Origin: Benincasa hispida | Lineage: Eukaryota > Streptophyta > Magnoliopsida > Cucurbitales > Cucurbitaceae | Assembly (NCBI RefSeq): GCF_009727055.1 | Contig: NC_052354.1 | Span: forward strand, 41,423,553 to 41,487,552 | Direction: 5' to 3' | DNA: 64,000 nt | Shown: positions 1 through 13,682 of the stretch, piece by piece | How positions within the stretch are numbered: position 1 is the stretch's first letter | Layout: each line of letters begins with the position of its first letter | The notes under the pieces: generated by a model | Database searches by the model: none | What the model was told of the DNA's origin: nothing | The model's input: the letters and a program-made list of their open reading frames with translations, nothing else | Translations under genes and position numbers: made by a program

Positions 1-702
1 TGACAATGATGAAATTAATCATGTTTTTTTCCCAAAGGAAAATTAATCAAGATATGTTGATGGTTTTACTTATTATTATTAGATTAAAATACCATTTTAA
101 TCTATATAGTTTGAAATTTGTTTAATTTTAATTCATGTATTTTTAGATGTTCAATTTTTTTAAAATCAAATTGGTTAAATAATAGTACACAATGCTTATG
201 TTGTATTCTTCTTAATGTTAGGATGGTTTAAAAAGTAAAGGAAAAATCTCTTAGTTTTGAAAGATAGGCGTGATTAGTCCCTGTGTTTTCAAAGCATAAC
301 ATTTTAGTCCTTGAGTTTTTTTAGAATAAATGCATTTGGTTCTTAAGTTTTCAAAATGTACCTTTTTAATCTCAAGTTTTTAAGAAAAGGTTTAAAAGGT
401 ATCCGAACTATTTTTTATTTTTATTTTATATAATTATGAAATTTTGATTTGCAAAAATATGTTTAAAAAATAATTTTAGAGAGAAAAGGTAATTCTAAAA
501 AAATAATTTTTTAATTTAAAATAATAAAAAAATTACTACATGATCCTTTAAACATATTTTGTGAGGCCCTTCACTTTTTTCAATGTGGGATCCTCACCTG
601 GTGCCTCCTAAGGTTCACCATTCTTGGATTGGATTCTTCTCTCCTTTTTTTTTTTTTTTTAATTTATTGAAATGCCCGGTTTAGAACTTCATGAAATTCT
701 AT
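1..702. other. AT-rich intergenic sequence, no gene
   Basis: No coding potential was found. Around 240-400 the text repeats phrases of the type TTTTAGTCCTTGAGTTTT, a dispersed intergenic motif that recurs elsewhere in the window (about 10.36-10.83, 17.75-18.1, 55.9-56.2 and 59.68-59.78 kb). Confidence 0.5.
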
Positions 703-710
703 CTAAAAAT

Positions 711-1371
711 TAGAGATGGCAAAAATTCCGCAGGTTGGGTACCCGCCGTGATCGGGGTGGAGAATCTCTCGAAAATTATTAATGACCAAAGACTAGGGTC
801 AAATCGGCGACACAAAAGTGGGTTCCCAATCAAAATGAGAGGGTATCCCCGCCTAGTCCCCAGATCCCCGAATAATCTTTTTATTATTTTAAATATATAT
901 ATATATATTTCTATTAACTTATTTATTTATTTGGTATTTGTTATATTCTTTAATATATATGTATAATACAACAGTAGCTATATATTCATTTTTTAAAATT
1001 TCATTTCATTGAATATTTTTTTAAATTTCATTTCAATAGTATATATTAACTTTAAATTTTTCTAAACTTACAATAAAAAATCTTATGATATTTTTAAGAG
1101 TTATTAATTCAATAAATAAACAATAATACTATTAATTTATCTAAATATTTAAATTTCAATATAAATAATCAAAATTTTAAATAAAATAATAAATTATAAA
1201 TGAAATATATAATGAATTTTTTTCCCCACGCAGCGCCCAATCCTCGAATGAGGTTTCCAAACCCCACTCTGACTCTCCAAAATAAGAAATGGAGTGGGGA
1301 TGAGGAAAAACAAATCCCCACGGAACAGGAACGGATCCCCCTGCCTCGTCCCACCCCTATTGCCAATCCCA
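711..1371. mobile_element. hAT-like MITE with GC-rich ends
   Basis: A 661-bp segment opens with TAGAGATGGCAAA and closes with TTGCCAATCCCA, which are imperfect terminal inverted repeats. It is flanked by CTAAAAAT and CTAAAAGT, a 7-of-8 match that fits the 8-bp target duplication of hAT elements. Both ends are GC-rich (runs of GGGG and CCCC) around a very AT-rich middle, unlike the surrounding DNA. It has no transposase, so it is a non-autonomous element. The short open frames inside it are not genes. Confidence 0.55.
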
Positions 1372-1823
1372 CTAAAAGTTAATTGACAATGAGAGAATTT
1401 TGTCATATAATCTTTATACAACATTGTGAGAACCTTTAATTTTATGAGTGTAGAATCACTTCAACATTGTGTATGCCTAAGCTACTTTTATCTAGTTTTA
1501 TCATGTAGGCCAATATTGATAATATTAATGGCAAAATTTATTGTTTTTTTAAAATTTGCTTATTGTTGTCATTATTTTTTCAAATTCTTTTGTTAATTTT
1601 TTCAAAAAAGACAAGAATCAATCCCTAAGTTGTTCATTCTAATTTGGATTGGAAAAAGATGAAACATAACAATTTAATATGCGTTCAGGTTGTCAATTGA
1701 GTCTAATTTAATTTTGTTTCTTCGATCACTTAGTTAAAATTTTGAAAATTCTAATATACTTTTTTTTTTTGTACATTTGACCAACTTTTATTTATTTATT
1801 TTATTTATTTTATTAAGGTAAGA

Positions 1824-2171
1824 ACTAGGGTTGACAACGAGATTGGGACGGAGCGGAGGGACTCCCCTTCTCCATCCTTGCAGAGTATTTCCCCATCCCC
1901 ACCCCGTTGGAGAAACGGGTCCCCGCGGGATCCATTCTCGACTTTTTTTTAATATATATAATATAAAAATATTTGTAATTAATATATATATATATATATA
2001 ATAAAATTTAATCGAAGCGGGGACGGGGACGGGGCGGTGGATACCCTCCCCGTCTCCGTCCCCAACTAGGACCTGGTTAGGATCCCCCGGTTTTGACCCC
2101 ATCCCAGGTCAAATCGGAGATTTCTCCGCTCCAATTGGACCGCGATCCCATGAAAATTTTGTTCCAAATCT
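1824..2171. mobile_element. hAT-like MITE, second copy of the GC-rich type
   Basis: A 348-bp segment is bounded by the exact 8-bp direct repeat AGGTAAGA (1816-1823 and 2172-2179), the size hAT transposition produces. The ends are weak inverted repeats (CTAGGGTTGACAAC against AGATTTGGAACA). It shares GC-rich GGGACGGGGACGGGG blocks and an AT-dinucleotide centre with the element at 711-1371, so the two are probably relatives. No protein is encoded. Confidence 0.5.
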
Positions 2172-2179
2172 AGGTAAGA

Positions 2180-3400
2180 CTCTTTTTAAGTTTCTTTCGC
2201 TCCAAGTTTAATTTTGAAAAAAAAAAATGAAAAATGATTAAATCAGAACCTACCTAATAATCAAAATAATAATAGGTCTGTACTGTAATATTTTTTTTTA
2301 GTTTTCTATTTTTATAATTTAGGTTTATTTTGTCCTAATTTTCTTACCATAATTTTCACTTTTCTTGAAGAAATATTTGAATTTTTAGTTAAAATCTAAA
2401 AACAAAAAATAAGTTTTCAAAAACTATTTTTTTAGTGTTCAAAATTTGGCTAAGTAGAAGTTTAGTGATAAAAATATAATTTTTAAAAACTAAAAATGAA
2501 ATAAAATAGTTACATGAAATGCTTATACAAAAATATTAAAAGAAACAATAAGCAGAAGAAAAAGGTTTGTTCGTTGCTATTAAGAAGGGGCATGAGTTTT
2601 GCATCAAAAGTTTAAAATTAAGTGGACTTTTGTTGGTTGAAGGCAATTAAATATCATTATCGTGCAAACTTAATTACGCTTTTGTTGGTTGAAAGTATTT
2701 AATTGGTCAAATATCAATTTATATGTTTTTAAATTTTTATAGGCGTATAATTTATAGTAGCTATTTATATTTATGTTGTATTTATATCAGCTTCATGTAA
2801 AACTTATAATTTTATTAATTAAACTTATAAATTTTTATAAGCGAATCAATTTAGACTCTCACTTAGAGATTGATTATCTTTCTAATTGTCCATGCATATA
2901 TCAATTCTAAAACATATATTTCGTTTGATATTTGAAGAAATCTATCCACGTATAAAGATTGATATATTGATGATTTTCAAAGGTAATCTTAATAAAGAGT
3001 CTAAATTAATTTACTTATAATTTAATGGATATTTGTAATACATACTAGAATAAGAGAAAAAACCTAAAAATATATTACATCTTTAAAATATTTGCAAATA
3101 TGGATGAATTGACTAGTCAATCTTTGATTTTTTTTTAATTTCCAATTTCATCCTACTTTGCTTATCTTGTTGCATACCTTTTTTTGGTCTTTTTATTTTC
3201 TTTCTTTTCATCGATTTTTCTCTTTCTCTTATTTTTAATTTTTTTTATTTCCTTTATTTGAATTTTTTCTTCTTCCCCCTTTTTTTCACAAGAATTATGA
3301 GGCTGAGTTCCGTACGTAAAACTTAAAAGTTCTCAATTCATAAGTGACTTAACACCAACAAGCCAATCATCAAGTTTGATTATTATTATAATAAATAATA
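2180..3400. other. Gene-free AT-rich spacer
   Basis: Nothing recognisable was found apart from homopolymer runs and T-rich tracts (about 3125-3290). Confidence 0.5.
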
Positions 3401-3419
3401 AATATAAATAGCAAATGAA

Positions 3420-4430
3420 AGTCTATCAGTGATAACCACTAATATTTTCTATCATTGATAGCTTAATCTTTGATTATATTTTCGTAATTAATAACCACTT
3501 ATAGAAATCTATCATTGATAGCCAACTTAGTGAATTTAATTAATAAAGTTGAATCTCGAACTAAAATGTAAGTGGAATGCCTAGAAGTTATCACTAATAG
3601 CACGTTTATCAGTGGTAGAAGCTATCATAAAAAATAAAAGAGACTTATAAATGTTTAGGAAGGACAAGAAATGGGCAAAAAGGTGTTCAGTGACTATGAT
3701 TGATAGAAGCTACTACTGAGAGCATGTTACCAGTGATAGAAGCTAATACTAATAACATGTTATCGATGATAGAAGCTACTCGATAGCACGTTATCGGTGA
3801 TAGAGAACTATCACAGTGAGATCATTGATATCATCTTATTAGTGATGTTATCAGTGAAAGAAGCTATCACTAATAACCACAATATGAGTGATGTTAGTGA
3901 TATCGGTGATAAAACTTAAGTGATATCTATATATCGAGTTTCTTTCAAAGGTGATAACCAGTTATAGAAGTCTATCGTTGATAGCCTTAAGTGTTAATAT
4001 TTCAAGGTTAATTCTAACTTATGAAGGTCTATTAGTGATAACGACTGATAGCTGCTATCAGTGATAGCCATGATAAAAGATTATTAGTGATAACTATTAT
4101 GGTAATCAAAGTTGTTGGTCTTCTTTTAAAGTTGATCACTATTTATAAATTAATCATTGATAGCTACTGATAGCCTTTAATTAGTAATATTTCAATGTTG
4201 ATTCCAATTGATGAAAGTAAATCAATGATAGCTAATAACAATTGATAGCAAATTAAAAGTTAATATTTCAAGATTGTATTAATTTTTCTAAAATTGAAAG
4301 CTATCGCTGATAGAAACTATCATCGATAGCAATTGATAGAAGCTATTAGCGATAACAGTTGATTACAACTATCAGTGGTCATCATTGATAGCTACTATCA
4401 GGCAGCTATCAATGATAGCTTTTAATTTGA
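3420..4430. repeat. Degenerate palindromic repeat tract, CTATCA-N-TGATAG type
   Basis: About 1 kb is packed with variants of the short palindrome CTATCANTGATAG and its half-sites, for example GCTATCAATGATAGCT near 4405-4420. They are irregularly spaced and interleaved with gene-free AT-rich sequence. The same motif reappears as small islands at about 6800-6870 and 7875-7980. There is no fixed repeat-spacer periodicity and no gene. Best described as a degenerate minisatellite or palindrome-rich repeat. Confidence 0.6.
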
Positions 4431-6780
4431 GAAAACCGGGAAGAAGGGAACAAAATGGTGGCTAGGCATGAGTTTTTTAGTCTTTTACCATTTTTTGATC
4501 TATATATGTAATTTTTTATCTTTGTACTACATATTATATTATTTTGGCCTTGAATTCTATTTATGCAACTAGTCCTAGTTTAATTTAGAAATTTTTTAGA
4601 TTTTGATTGGTATAACTCCAAAATTCAGAAGTATAAATTGATATTTTTTCTGATCTTTTATATATATAAAATTGTGTGGGTGAAAAGTAACCATTTTTCT
4701 AATCAACAAAGTTGAAAATATTATTTGTTTTTATTCCAAGAAATAAACGATATGTTGTTGGATATTTATAATATTGTGGAAGAAGAGAAAAGTTAGATGG
4801 ATTTAAAATGTAGATAAAATTTGTTTGTGAAGCTTTCAACTAGGATTGAAACCGTCAAATTAGACGATGTTTCAATACTACAAATTTAACCTAATATTAA
4901 ATTTGTGGTTAACCACTTGATGAGTGTTGTTTGAATTTGTTAAGTAATGGTTCAATTAAGTTAAATTTGATAATATTTTACTTTTTTATTTATTTGATTT
5001 GATTTTTTTTTTTTTAATTTTGAAGGGTTACAAAGTAGTTGTCCTATAAATAACCACTTGTTTCTTCACGTGGATTATCTCATTCCAATTTGAAGAGTTT
5101 CTCTCTCCTCTCTTTCTTTTTTTTTTTTTTTTATATATATTTTGAGTTGAGTTGAGTGTAAGAATCTAAGAGTTTTGTCAGATCCAAGTAGTTCAAAGTA
5201 GTTTTATTGTATTAGTCATTGTAACTTTTTGAGACAGTCACTGTAGTATGCTTGCGGTTTATGCAAAGCAAATAATTGTCTTCAGGACAACACTTATCAA
5301 AAGTGTGTCTTGAATACCTATTGACATTTCCACAAGATTATGAGATCTTTTGTTTTTTTCAATTTATAAGTCTGATTATACCATTCAACTTACTTTGAGT
5401 TTGAACATTATTATTATATATAGACTGTGTACTGCAAGTCTATAAATACCATATCTAGTTGAGTAATCAATTTGTTAATGTTATTAAGTTCTTATAAATC
5501 ATTTCCTCCAACCTATGCTTCATTCCTGAACTGGCATTCTCTATTTCATATGACTTGCCAACATGAGTATAATTTAATAATAATTGACATTTAATTATTT
5601 CTTTTTAGTTGAATGTTTAAATTCTCATACTCACCCTTTGTTCTTTTTTTTTATATGTATGTATGTATGTATGAAGACTTTTGCTTATCTAGACCTGTAT
5701 TTGAAAAGTTAATCATGTCAAAATGAGCTTAATTAATTCTATGATAATTGATATGCACTCCACTCTCTTAACGTGGGATGATCTATTCTCCATCCCGTAT
5801 TTGTTGTACTAAAAAAATCAATACATAAATGGGATGGAGATAGGACAAACGGAGTCATTCCTATTGACTATTCCTACTCAACCAAACATTCTTCATCCCC
5901 ACAAAACTATTTTGTTAAATTGATCAACGATTATGGGAAAACTCCAAGGAAGAAAAAAATGGAGGATCAATAAATATCTTACAATAAACTTTTCATATTT
6001 ATCTTTAAATAATAAAATGATGTAGTACATATTAAAATGTTGTTTTCTTATGTATGGCGAGGAATATCGAATCTCATTTTAAACTAGAAGGGTTGGATAT
6101 TCAAGACATTTAAGAATACTTTTTTATAGATTGGATATTCAAAATTCCTACTTCACTATATTATAAAGTTATATTCTTAAAGATTAGGGGGGAAAATAAA
6201 TAATAATAATAGTAATAATAATAATTCAAATGTTAGTAACAACCTTTTATATTTATCTTTTAAAAATTGAAAATATTGTTAGGTAAGATATTACTTTTTT
6301 TTTCTTAGTCTATTACTTAAGGTTTCTTTTTTAAAAATAAATAAAATGGCAAACTTAAGCCAAGTGAAACCAAAATCTCAAACATTGTAGGGTAAGAGTC
6401 TTAAAACCTTGTGGACTTTCTCCCTTGAAGAGACCAAATCATGTGTTTTCTACTAACACAACATCACATCTTCAAAGACTTTTGAAAGGGCATGATAAGT
6501 AACAACTTATCATGAATATTTAATGCTATATATTTCAAACTATTTTTGTTATTAAAAAAAAAATCAATATGTTTTTTAAGAGAAAAAAATGTTGGAAATT
6601 TAAGGCCAACAATTTTTTTTTTTTTTCCTACTTTTAAAACTAAGCTCGTTGGATCCTTCAACTTTTGATGTCACTCATATGACACTTGCTAATTTATGTT
6701 CTATGGTTGGTAAATTTCTGCGAGGGAGATTTTTAAAAATAAAAAAAAAAAATAAGGGAAATTATTTATACAAAATAGTA
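4431..6780. other. Gene-free spacer, possible old LTR remnant
   Basis: No coding sequence was found. The stretch at about 5000-5350 has a T-rich tract, a (TA) run and unique sequence with a mixed-base look that could be an eroded LTR, but I see no matching second copy, terminal TG/CA or target duplication, so it is left unnamed. A short (TATG)n run lies near 5654-5672. Confidence 0.35.
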
Positions 6781-6794
6781 GAACTTTAATTTTC

Positions 6795-6875
6795 TTTGAT
6801 CGAGATTGATAGAGACGGATAGAAATCTATCAATATCTATTAGTGATAGAAACTGATAGAAATCTATCGTGTTCT
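6795..6875. repeat. Small island of the CTATCA/TGATAG repeat
   Basis: It contains several copies of GATAGAAATCTATCA and TGATAGAAACTGATAG half-sites, the same motif as the 3420-4430 tract. Confidence 0.5.
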
Positions 6876-7874
6876 TTTTTGCTATTTCTGTAAATAAATT
6901 AACATTTTTTTTACATGTGAAAATTCCTTTATGGTAATTTACAAGTCTAGCAAACTCACAACTTTAATATATAATCTTATATATCAAATATAAACTTCGT
7001 CCATAATTTTGCTTGAAAGAACATTTTTTATCTATGTATTTTCATTGAAGTATCACTTAGTCAATAAACTTTATTATATTGTGTAACAATTCTAGTAATG
7101 ATTTATTATAGTTTCTGAACTATAATTCAATCTATAGATTAGAATTTATAATGATTTAGTCTTTACCATAAAAATTTTCATTTAGATAAATTGTTGACAA
7201 TGAATTTTATTATATATAAAGAATTCTTCTAGTTTATATATACATTTAGACCCTAATACATTTAACAATCTACACATATAAGAAACTCGAATTAAATCTT
7301 AACAAAAAGATTTATACTATAAGGATTAAATTATATACTAAAGTTCAAAAACTAAATTCTTGTAAATTTGATCATACAAATCGTTACCTATTAAAATTCA
7401 AACATTTAGAAATCAAAGTAAAAAGGTGGGTCGAGATCAAACCTTGAGGCAAAGTTTTGGAAAAAAAGGTGAAATAATTTTAGGTTAAATTATCTAAAAT
7501 ACCTCTTAACTATGAGGTTGGTTACAAGAATTTTGAAAAGTGTCGTTTAACCTTTGAAGTTTGATTTTTCTTTTCAAACAGATCTGAACAGTTTTGTCAT
7601 CAAATTTATGGACGAAAAAGCCTTGTGCATGCTTTTGTGGTGCTTGAGTCAACATATCTAAACACGTATAGAAAGTAAATTTAGGAGTTAAGGTTATTTA
7701 AAAAAATCATTTGTTTTGAGAATAATAGAATCTAACTCAGAATTTAGATGCATTTTTTTATAATTTAACCCTGGTTTTATTTTTTTCTAATACAAGTGAA
7801 GTAATATTTATTGAAGATTTTCAAAAATAGAAAAATAAAGAAAATTATTTATACAAAACAACAAAATTTTAATC

Positions 7875-7985
7875 ATATTTAATAGAAACTGATAGAAATA
7901 TATCAATGTCTATTAACGATAGAAATTAATAGAAGTCTATCACGAATAGATGTTAATAGAAAACTATCACTATCTATCGGTATTT
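7875..7985. repeat. Small island of the CTATCA/TGATAG repeat
   Basis: A cluster of ATAGAAACTGATAG, CTATCACGAATAG and CTATCACTATCTATCG variants, related to the tracts at 3420-4430 and 6795-6875. Confidence 0.5.
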
Positions 7986-7989
7986 TTTT

Positions 7990-10900
7990 ATTATTTCTAT
8001 AAATCGTTTGATATTTTTCTATCGATGAAATTTTTTTAATATTTATTTCTTAATTTCTTATAATTTTTTCCTCTTAATTTTGTTTTCTTAAAACCAAGAG
8101 GAAAGTGTGTGGGACCCACCTTGGCATTCGAATCACCCTCCCAAGGGAACATCAATCATGCACTTGCAGTTCCACGGTGCCTTCTCATGCTCCTTTTCCA
8201 AATAACGTCAAATTATGAGTTTAGTCTCATAATTTTACATGGAGTTTGTTTGCTTATATCAATATTCAAACGGAGCAAATAGGTACGAGAACCTTTAACT
8301 TCGTGTTTAATATAGGTGTTAGATGCCAAAATTTGGATTAAGCACCAATAATAAATTTATTTATATGAAAAGAACGAGAATCCTAAAAAAAAAAAAATAG
8401 TGAGCTTGCACATCAATATGATAAATGCCACGTCTACTCTGATGTTTAAATCAATAAATAAATTAAAGGAAGAGGTATTAAGCTTTAACTCAAAGAATCC
8501 ACGTACTTCTAAGGAGCTTCCATGGTGTCTTTATAAGTTACTATACCCTAATTCTCATAGGATCAAGTTTCAGAATTTATTCATGAGGCTTCTTACGGTG
8601 CAAATGAGATCATTCCTGAGTTGAATCGTCTGTCTCTACCTCAATTTGGACCGAGGTCGAGGAGCTCTAAAAGGAGTCTGGCCTATTCTTTCTTCTTTCA
8701 TTGGTCTAGGCGATGCAAATTTGATAGTTCCAGACTGATTTATTAGGCTAGGACTTGATCTGGACTGAGGACAAGAAGCTCGGAATGGACTCTGACTCAT
8801 TCCTTCCTCTTTTCCTTAGACTTTCTCTTGGACTTTATATGTTGTCTTATACTTTAGTTGTCCTCGTACTCATTTAATGTCTACTAAGCTTCTCTTTTAT
8901 AGATCAGAGACTCTATGTATAATTTGACATAAAGTTAACTAAATAAAAAAGGTCACTTGCTTTATTTATTTTCCTAAGATAAGAATATTTAATAAAAAAG
9001 GAGACCATTGAAATTTGTAAGCAGTACTAATTTTTACCCCAATTGTAATACATGTTCAAATTTGAAGGTAAAGATTGTAATTTTTCAATGTTTATTGTAT
9101 AATGGATGAAATTTAAAGCTTATAAAATTTATACATTGTTGCCAAGTTCACAAAAAAAAAAAAAAAAAAAAAAAATTAAAATTAAAAAAAAAAGAATAAA
9201 TGATTTATTTGTTTGTTTGTGTGAAAATTCATGTTTACTATTTTTTCCCATTACTTAAAAATCAAATTAATCACCACTCATGACATCATTTACCAGCTCT
9301 CCCTCCCATCATCACTGTCTATCAACCATTTTTGATGTTGATGTTGTTTTATGTAATTTTTTTGATATTATATTATAAAAGAATTACAATCTTCCATCAC
9401 CAAACTTCGATATTTTAGTAAATACATTTTTCTATCCTTCAACTTTGAGATTTATCAACTTAAACTCCGAATTAATATTTGTATAATTTAAAACCTAAAC
9501 TTTCATAAATTTGTTAACTTTTATATCATTCTAATTGAATAAACATCGTTTGCGACTTATAATTTTATCAATTAAACTACTAAACATTCAAAAACAAATC
9601 AATTTAGACATTTGATTAAGATTTTCTTATAAAATTGTTTATACATCAATTCTAAACCGTCCATTTTATCAATCTGACATTTGAAGAGTCTATACACATG
9701 TAAGAATTGAATGCATAGAAGCTTTTCAAAATAATCTTAATAAATGGTCTAAATTGATTCACTTATAACAATTTAAAAGTTTAATTAAAATAATTATATG
9801 TTTCATGTGATATTTTTTCAAATTAAGTTTGAAGGAGAATATTAATTTATATATTCATGAAAATTTAAGGTTTAAATTGATATAACTCCCAAAATTTAGG
9901 AGTGTAAAATTAAAATTTACCTCAATATTTTGTTAGTTTGGTTCTCTTTTTTTTTTTTCACTCAAAATTACTATACAATTTTTGAAATAATTGAGCAAGT
10001 TATTTGTATAGTTACATGTGAGCTCTATGATGTGACAATTTATGTTACCTCATATAATAACATAGTTATATAGTAAATTATGATTAAATAATATGAATTT
10101 TGATTTTTTTTTTCCTTTAACCAAAAGCACAAGGGCTGAAAGTGTAACTTGGATTGGTTTATTAGATATATTCAAATAAAATATTAATGGTTCATTCAGC
10201 AAATAAGACATTATGAACCCATTTAAATGGCTTAGATTAGGTACAACTCTCAAAATTCCAAATTTGAACCTAGTTTAATAAATAAGGTATTTAATTATTA
10301 TCGTAAAGATCCTTGCTTCAATATCCTATTTTATAATTATTAAACCCTCAGAAAGAAAAAAAAAACTCTTTAATCCTTAAAATTTTTGAAATTTAGCTTT
10401 CATTTAGTCTCAATTTAAAATATTTATACTTTTGTTCTAAGTTTTGAAGTTAATTTCATTTAATTCCCAGTTTTTTTTTAAATGTTATAATTTTACATTC
10501 CAGTTTTTGAGTTTAGGCATCATTGGATCTTAGATTTCAATTCTTTACAACTCAAAATTTTTTACTAATGCCCACTTTAGAATATTTGACGATAACTTTC
10601 AATGATTAATTTGATTATAACTAATTTTAATTATTTTTAAATGAATTAATAGACCTTTAACACCAAAAAAACTAAAAATGAGTTTTAAAATACAAAAAAA
10701 AAAAAAAAATCAAGGTTAAAATATAAATCTTGTACCCTAAAAACTAAATTGAAACAAAATTCAAAACTAAAGACTAAAAAAATTAGTATTTTGAAAACTA
10801 GAAAATAAAGATAACTTATCTCAAAACTTAGAGCTAATAAGCCGTTTGGCCTAACAAGTTCTTAAGTTGGTGAAAACAATTCAACTTTAATAGTAAACAC

Positions 10901-11400
10901 TATTGAACTTTAATAGTAAACACTATTGAATTTTACATATTCATCAATAAATTCTATCATTCTATTTTTTTTCTACTTTTTACATTTATCAAAGAATTTC
11001 ATTTTTTTTATTTATCGAGTAACTCCACATTTCTCATCTTTCTTTACTTTTTACATTTTATAGAGAAATTTCATTTTACAATTTTATATCCCAACCACAA
11101 ATTTACTAATTTTAACATATTAATTGCTGACCTTCAATTACATCTCACAAGCCAAATCAATCATTAAAAGTATAATATTTTGGAACCTAAAAACTAAATA
11201 AAAATATGGCCCGGAGATTTAGGGATCAAAAGGTTATTTCTTAGGAAAAAAATTCAAAATTTGGAAATCAAATCGACCTTCAAAGTTAAGGTCTAAAAGC
11301 GAAAACTTCTCAAATTTAGGGCCATAATTGATATTCATTCGGAATGTTATTATTATTATTATTTTGGTATAATTTTACCTTTAACCTAATAATCACAAAA
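7990..11400. other. Gene-free AT-rich spacer upstream of the QWRF gene
   Basis: No convincing coding sequence was found. A 24-base poly-A run sits at 9152-9175. At about 8640-8820 two similar blocks (GAGGTCGAGGAGCTC and GAGGACAAGAAGCTC, each followed by a similar stretch) suggest a short diverged duplication. Dispersed TTTAGTCC-type phrases occur at 10360-10830. Confidence 0.45.
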
Positions 11401-11640
11401 ATGATAAAAGTTCCAAGCTTTGCCTTGAGAAAGGTTGGTGGCGCCAAAGCAACGACCACCGGCGGGTCCCCACCGCGTTAAAATTCCTAACGGAAACCGT
11501 TTTTTTCTTCTTTATAATTATATCAATTAATTAATTAGTTAATTTTTTCTTGTTTACCTTCGCCCATCAATTTCGTAATTCATTTCTTACCAATAAATTT
11601 CATCATTTTCTAGATTAATTTCGTTGATTTACTTTCACTC
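11400..11640 (+). promoter_or_regulatory. Probable promoter and start region of the QWRF gene
   Basis: This is a local GC-rich patch (about 11430-11500) followed by a TATA-like TTTATAATTATA near 11509-11521, immediately upstream of the inferred first untranslated exon. No experimental start is visible, so the exact transcription start is unknown. Confidence 0.35.
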
Positions 11641-13682
11641 TCCGTCCACGGGTGCCTTTCGAAATTCTCCGGCGACGATTTTGCTGTCAGTTTCTGCCTT
11701 TCCGACGATTTGTCTTACCTGTTCTGGTTCCTCAAGAGATCGAGGTGATTTTGATTTTCGCTAGCATTTTAATCTTGGGTGATTTGTTGTGTGCAGCGAA
11801 AGAGGAGTTTGGAGGAGCTTCAGTTTGTAGGTGAGAATAATCTCTCACTCGCTTTCTAAAATTTGATTTCTGGTTGTTTTTGTGTTTTGCTTGGAAATTC
11901 ATGAGTGAATCGATTGATAATCTTGGTTGTTGAAATTTTAGGAATTCTGGAAATGCTTTTTGGTTATAAGAGATTGCAACTTTGTCGCAATTGAGGCTTT
12001 TTTTTTTCTCTCTCTTTTTTTTCTATTCATTTTTGTAATTGAAAGAGGAAAGTTGCTCATCTGCTTCGTCCTCTTCTTGTGGATCACCGAATGAGGAAAA
12101 AGACAGAGTGAAAAGTTTTGATTTAAGACGGTTTGCTAATGGTACTCACCGTCGATTACATTGTTTTTTAGTAAAGAGATTCTGAATGTTTTTGGAGTCG
12201 GACGAACTCTGTCTCTCACTTCAGGTTTTCTCTGAGATTTCTTTAACTTTTCCTGCAGAGTGATTGTCATGAACAGTAGGAAAACCAGAGTTTGTCTACT
12301 TTATCAAAGGCAACTTGTTACATTCAAATTACAGACCATCCCCACATCTGATTCATCTCTCAGAATATCTTTTGAGAATTCCTTTCCAGTAAATTGTTTC
12401 CAATTTCCCCTTCTTCGTTGTACTTTTAACAATTCTTAATCGAGATCAGAATATTATTCTTGTTGGAACTCTCTTTTATTAACCCCTATGTGACTAATTT
12501 TTCTGCGTTGCTTTTATCTTTCTCGGATTCTGTTTGGAAATTTTTGAAGAACTCATGGGGATGGCAAATTTCTTCTGCACGTTGGCCCTCATTCCCCGAG
12601 AACATCAGTACCTCGAAGTTCTACCATTATAATAATCATACCAAGTTTAACTTCGTGAATACAAACAAATTGTGTTATTTAATTTTCTGTAGAATTGTCT
12701 GTAAACTTGGACTTAGGGACAATAGACAGGGTAGGAGTTAGAGTTCATAACCTATATATTTATTTATCGAACCCCAAGATCGATGTCTCATAGATTTTAG
12801 AAGAAGTTTTACGTAATTAAGAGATTTTTGGACCTTGTTTCTTTAGATTTGATTTCAACTATTTTTAAAAATTAAATTCAAGTGTGATTTATTATATTGA
12901 AATTACTGTCTTTAAGTTTATGATTCCAAGAGAGAGAAAAAAATTAGCTAAAAGTTGGTCAGTCGTAAAGGTGAAGTAGTTAGATAGAACCTTGTTTTTA
13001 CCCAATTTTTATATCACGGCTGAAAGAGAGAGAGACACACACAGAGATTTTTTATGTTTTGCCAGTTTTGAAGTTGCTGTCATTTCTTCGTGAAAAAGAG
13101 TGTGGAAAGAAGAAGATGAGTAGGCACTAGGCAGTAGCGGTTAAGTGAAACCTATGTCCAACCCATCTGACCTTGGCCTTCCCGTGAGAAAACTAATGGG
13201 CCGAGAACTATTTTTAGAAGTCTTTTACACTGATCTCCCTCTCAAGTGTTTAGTCTTATCTTACACTCCCACCACTCATGACTCAAGAGACCATAACCCC
13301 CCACTTGCCCTGGTCTCCCTCGAGTTCTAAGGGGACCCCTACCCCATAACCGCTAAATCTGGTTTACCACCAAAATCAACCTCCCACGGTAACTGCCTAT
13401 TCACGCTGTGGCAGTTTTTCGCTGTTTTGCGCTATACCCATTGTATTATAGCAGATGTTCTGTAACGCATTCTTGACCTGCTTGTTATTGCCTGATCTCG
13501 TTCAGTTCGGGGTTCTCTTCAAGAGAAAGCACCCATTGCTGTTATTACCAAATTTTTATTCAGCTAGATCTGGGGTCTGTAAAGATGTATGCTTTTCTTT
13601 CCTTTTCTTTTTGTTTGTGGGGTTTACTCGATGCTTTCATAATTTATAGCAATCTGTACCGTTTTCACTTTTGGTTGTGCAG
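11640..13682 (+). other. 5' UTR exon and long 5' UTR intron of the QWRF gene
   Basis: An exon-like segment ends in TTTGTAG followed by GTGAGAAT (donor at 11831). A matching acceptor TTGTGCAG ends at 13682, just before the coding exon that starts translation at 13832. This implies an intron of about 1.85 kb within the 5' untranslated region, common in housekeeping-type plant genes. Alternative donors downstream cannot be excluded without transcripts. Short open frames here (for example 13145-13330) have no recognisable family. Confidence 0.45.

Noticed and set aside
3420..4430. CRISPR-like array
   Set aside because: Repeats are imperfect palindromes with irregular spacing, in plant nuclear DNA with no associated genes.
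13145..13330. Small open frame (61 codons) before the QWRF gene
   Set aside because: It lies in the inferred 5' UTR intron, has no recognisable family and shows no splice context.
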